A stretch of DNA of 17,616 bases from Saccoglossus kowalevskii (Eukaryota > Hemichordata > Enteropneusta > Harrimaniidae): positions 459,691-477,306 of the forward strand of contig NW_003140813.1 in assembly GCF_000003605.2 (NCBI RefSeq), given 5' to 3'. The stretch's first letter is position 1; each line of letters begins with the position of its first letter. The translations under genes were made by a program, and so were the position numbers. The notes below the pieces were generated by a model that was not told the origin of the DNA, searched no databases, and saw nothing but the letters and a program-made list of their open reading frames with translations. Of the stretch, positions 17,400-17,616 are shown in pieces.

Positions 17400-17616
17400 G
17401 TTAGTTACAAACAACGACAAGGACAAGGACAGACATTTTTCTTTAATATACCTTTCCTTCATTCAGTGCTGAAGTCAAGTCAAATCAAATCAAGATAGTC
17501 ATTTTCAGGAAAATTATTCTATTTAGGGAAGAGTAGGAAATCAAACGGGCGGTGCACCGCGGTCATTACCGCGGTGGTGGTGGGTGCTTGCCGGTCGACC
17601 GCATTTTATGCAAATT
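17400..17616 (+). other. Start of intron 2 (continues outside window)
   Basis: Begins GTTAGT, a usable but non-optimal donor. The coding frame continues open by read-through to TGA at 17470, which is not expected to be protein since it leaves the conserved P-loop. The right part contains a GC-rich palindrome cluster listed separately. Confidence 0.75.
17549..17601. repeat. GC-rich cluster of four perfect palindromes
   Basis: GCGGTGCACCGC (17549-17560), ACCGCGGT (17556-17563 and 17568-17575) and CGGTCGACCG (17592-17601) lie within 53 bp. The GC-rich block ends abruptly in ATTTTATGCAAATT at the window edge. The sharp compositional change and palindromy suggest the end of a mobile element that continues to the right. 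Confidence 0.8.

Noticed and set aside
17400-17472. Read-through extension of the RagC/D exon to the TGA at 17470
   Set aside because: The conserved P-loop (expected Arg-Ser-Gly-Lys-Ser) is lost after 17399, and a GT donor stands exactly there, so the extension is intron sequence.

Overview
The window looks like intergenic and intronic DNA from an animal nuclear genome, most likely a marine invertebrate. It is AT-rich and nearly free of long conserved ORFs. It has GT/AG splice sites, a minisatellite, MITE-like inverted repeats and decayed DNA-transposon coding fragments. The palindrome-centred word ACATGTA occurs more than 20 times, and the octamer ATTTGCAT/ATGCAAAT about 11 times. In my experience this composition is common in molluscs and some other marine invertebrates, but the phylum cannot be fixed from this sequence.

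Layout. 1-880: a 21-bp G-rich minisatellite with 23 units and a 168-bp higher-order period. 881-6150: mostly featureless AT-rich DNA with a 23-bp triplication, one copy of a dispersed repeat, and an 84-bp tandem duplication carrying four octamer sites. 6157-7124: an inverted repeat, then a cluster of GCTAAG-type imperfect palindromes around a decayed Myb/SANT-like domain. 7125-10870: no gene seen, a second copy of the dispersed repeat, and one GC-richer patch at about 9550-9780. 10878-11128: a second decayed Myb/SANT-like fragment, again next to palindromes. 12600-13580: a GC-richer, promoter-like region with a possible minus-strand first exon and the start of the one gene I can identify. 13578 to the right edge: the 5' end of a RagC/RagD-family GTPase gene on the plus strand.

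The RagC/D homologue is the only confident protein-coding gene. Exon 2 (17248-17399) encodes the N-terminus up to the first part of the P-loop. The best exon 1 candidate ends in ATG followed directly by GTGAGT (13578-13586), so the initiator Met would be alone at the end of exon 1, followed by a 3.67-kb intron. That intron holds an 894-bp non-autonomous DNA transposon bounded by TTAA (Kolobok/piggyBac-like) and a decayed pogo-like DDE transposase fragment. Two MiT/TFE-type E-boxes (TCACATGA and GTCACATGAC) flank exon 1. This fits the known TFEB-RagD feedback in mammals but is only motif-level evidence.

I found no prokaryotic features, CRISPR arrays, rRNA or tRNA genes, and no complete autonomous transposon. 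The most unusual items are the organised minisatellite, the split start codon, the palindrome-plus-Myb/SANT remnants and the duplicated octamer module.
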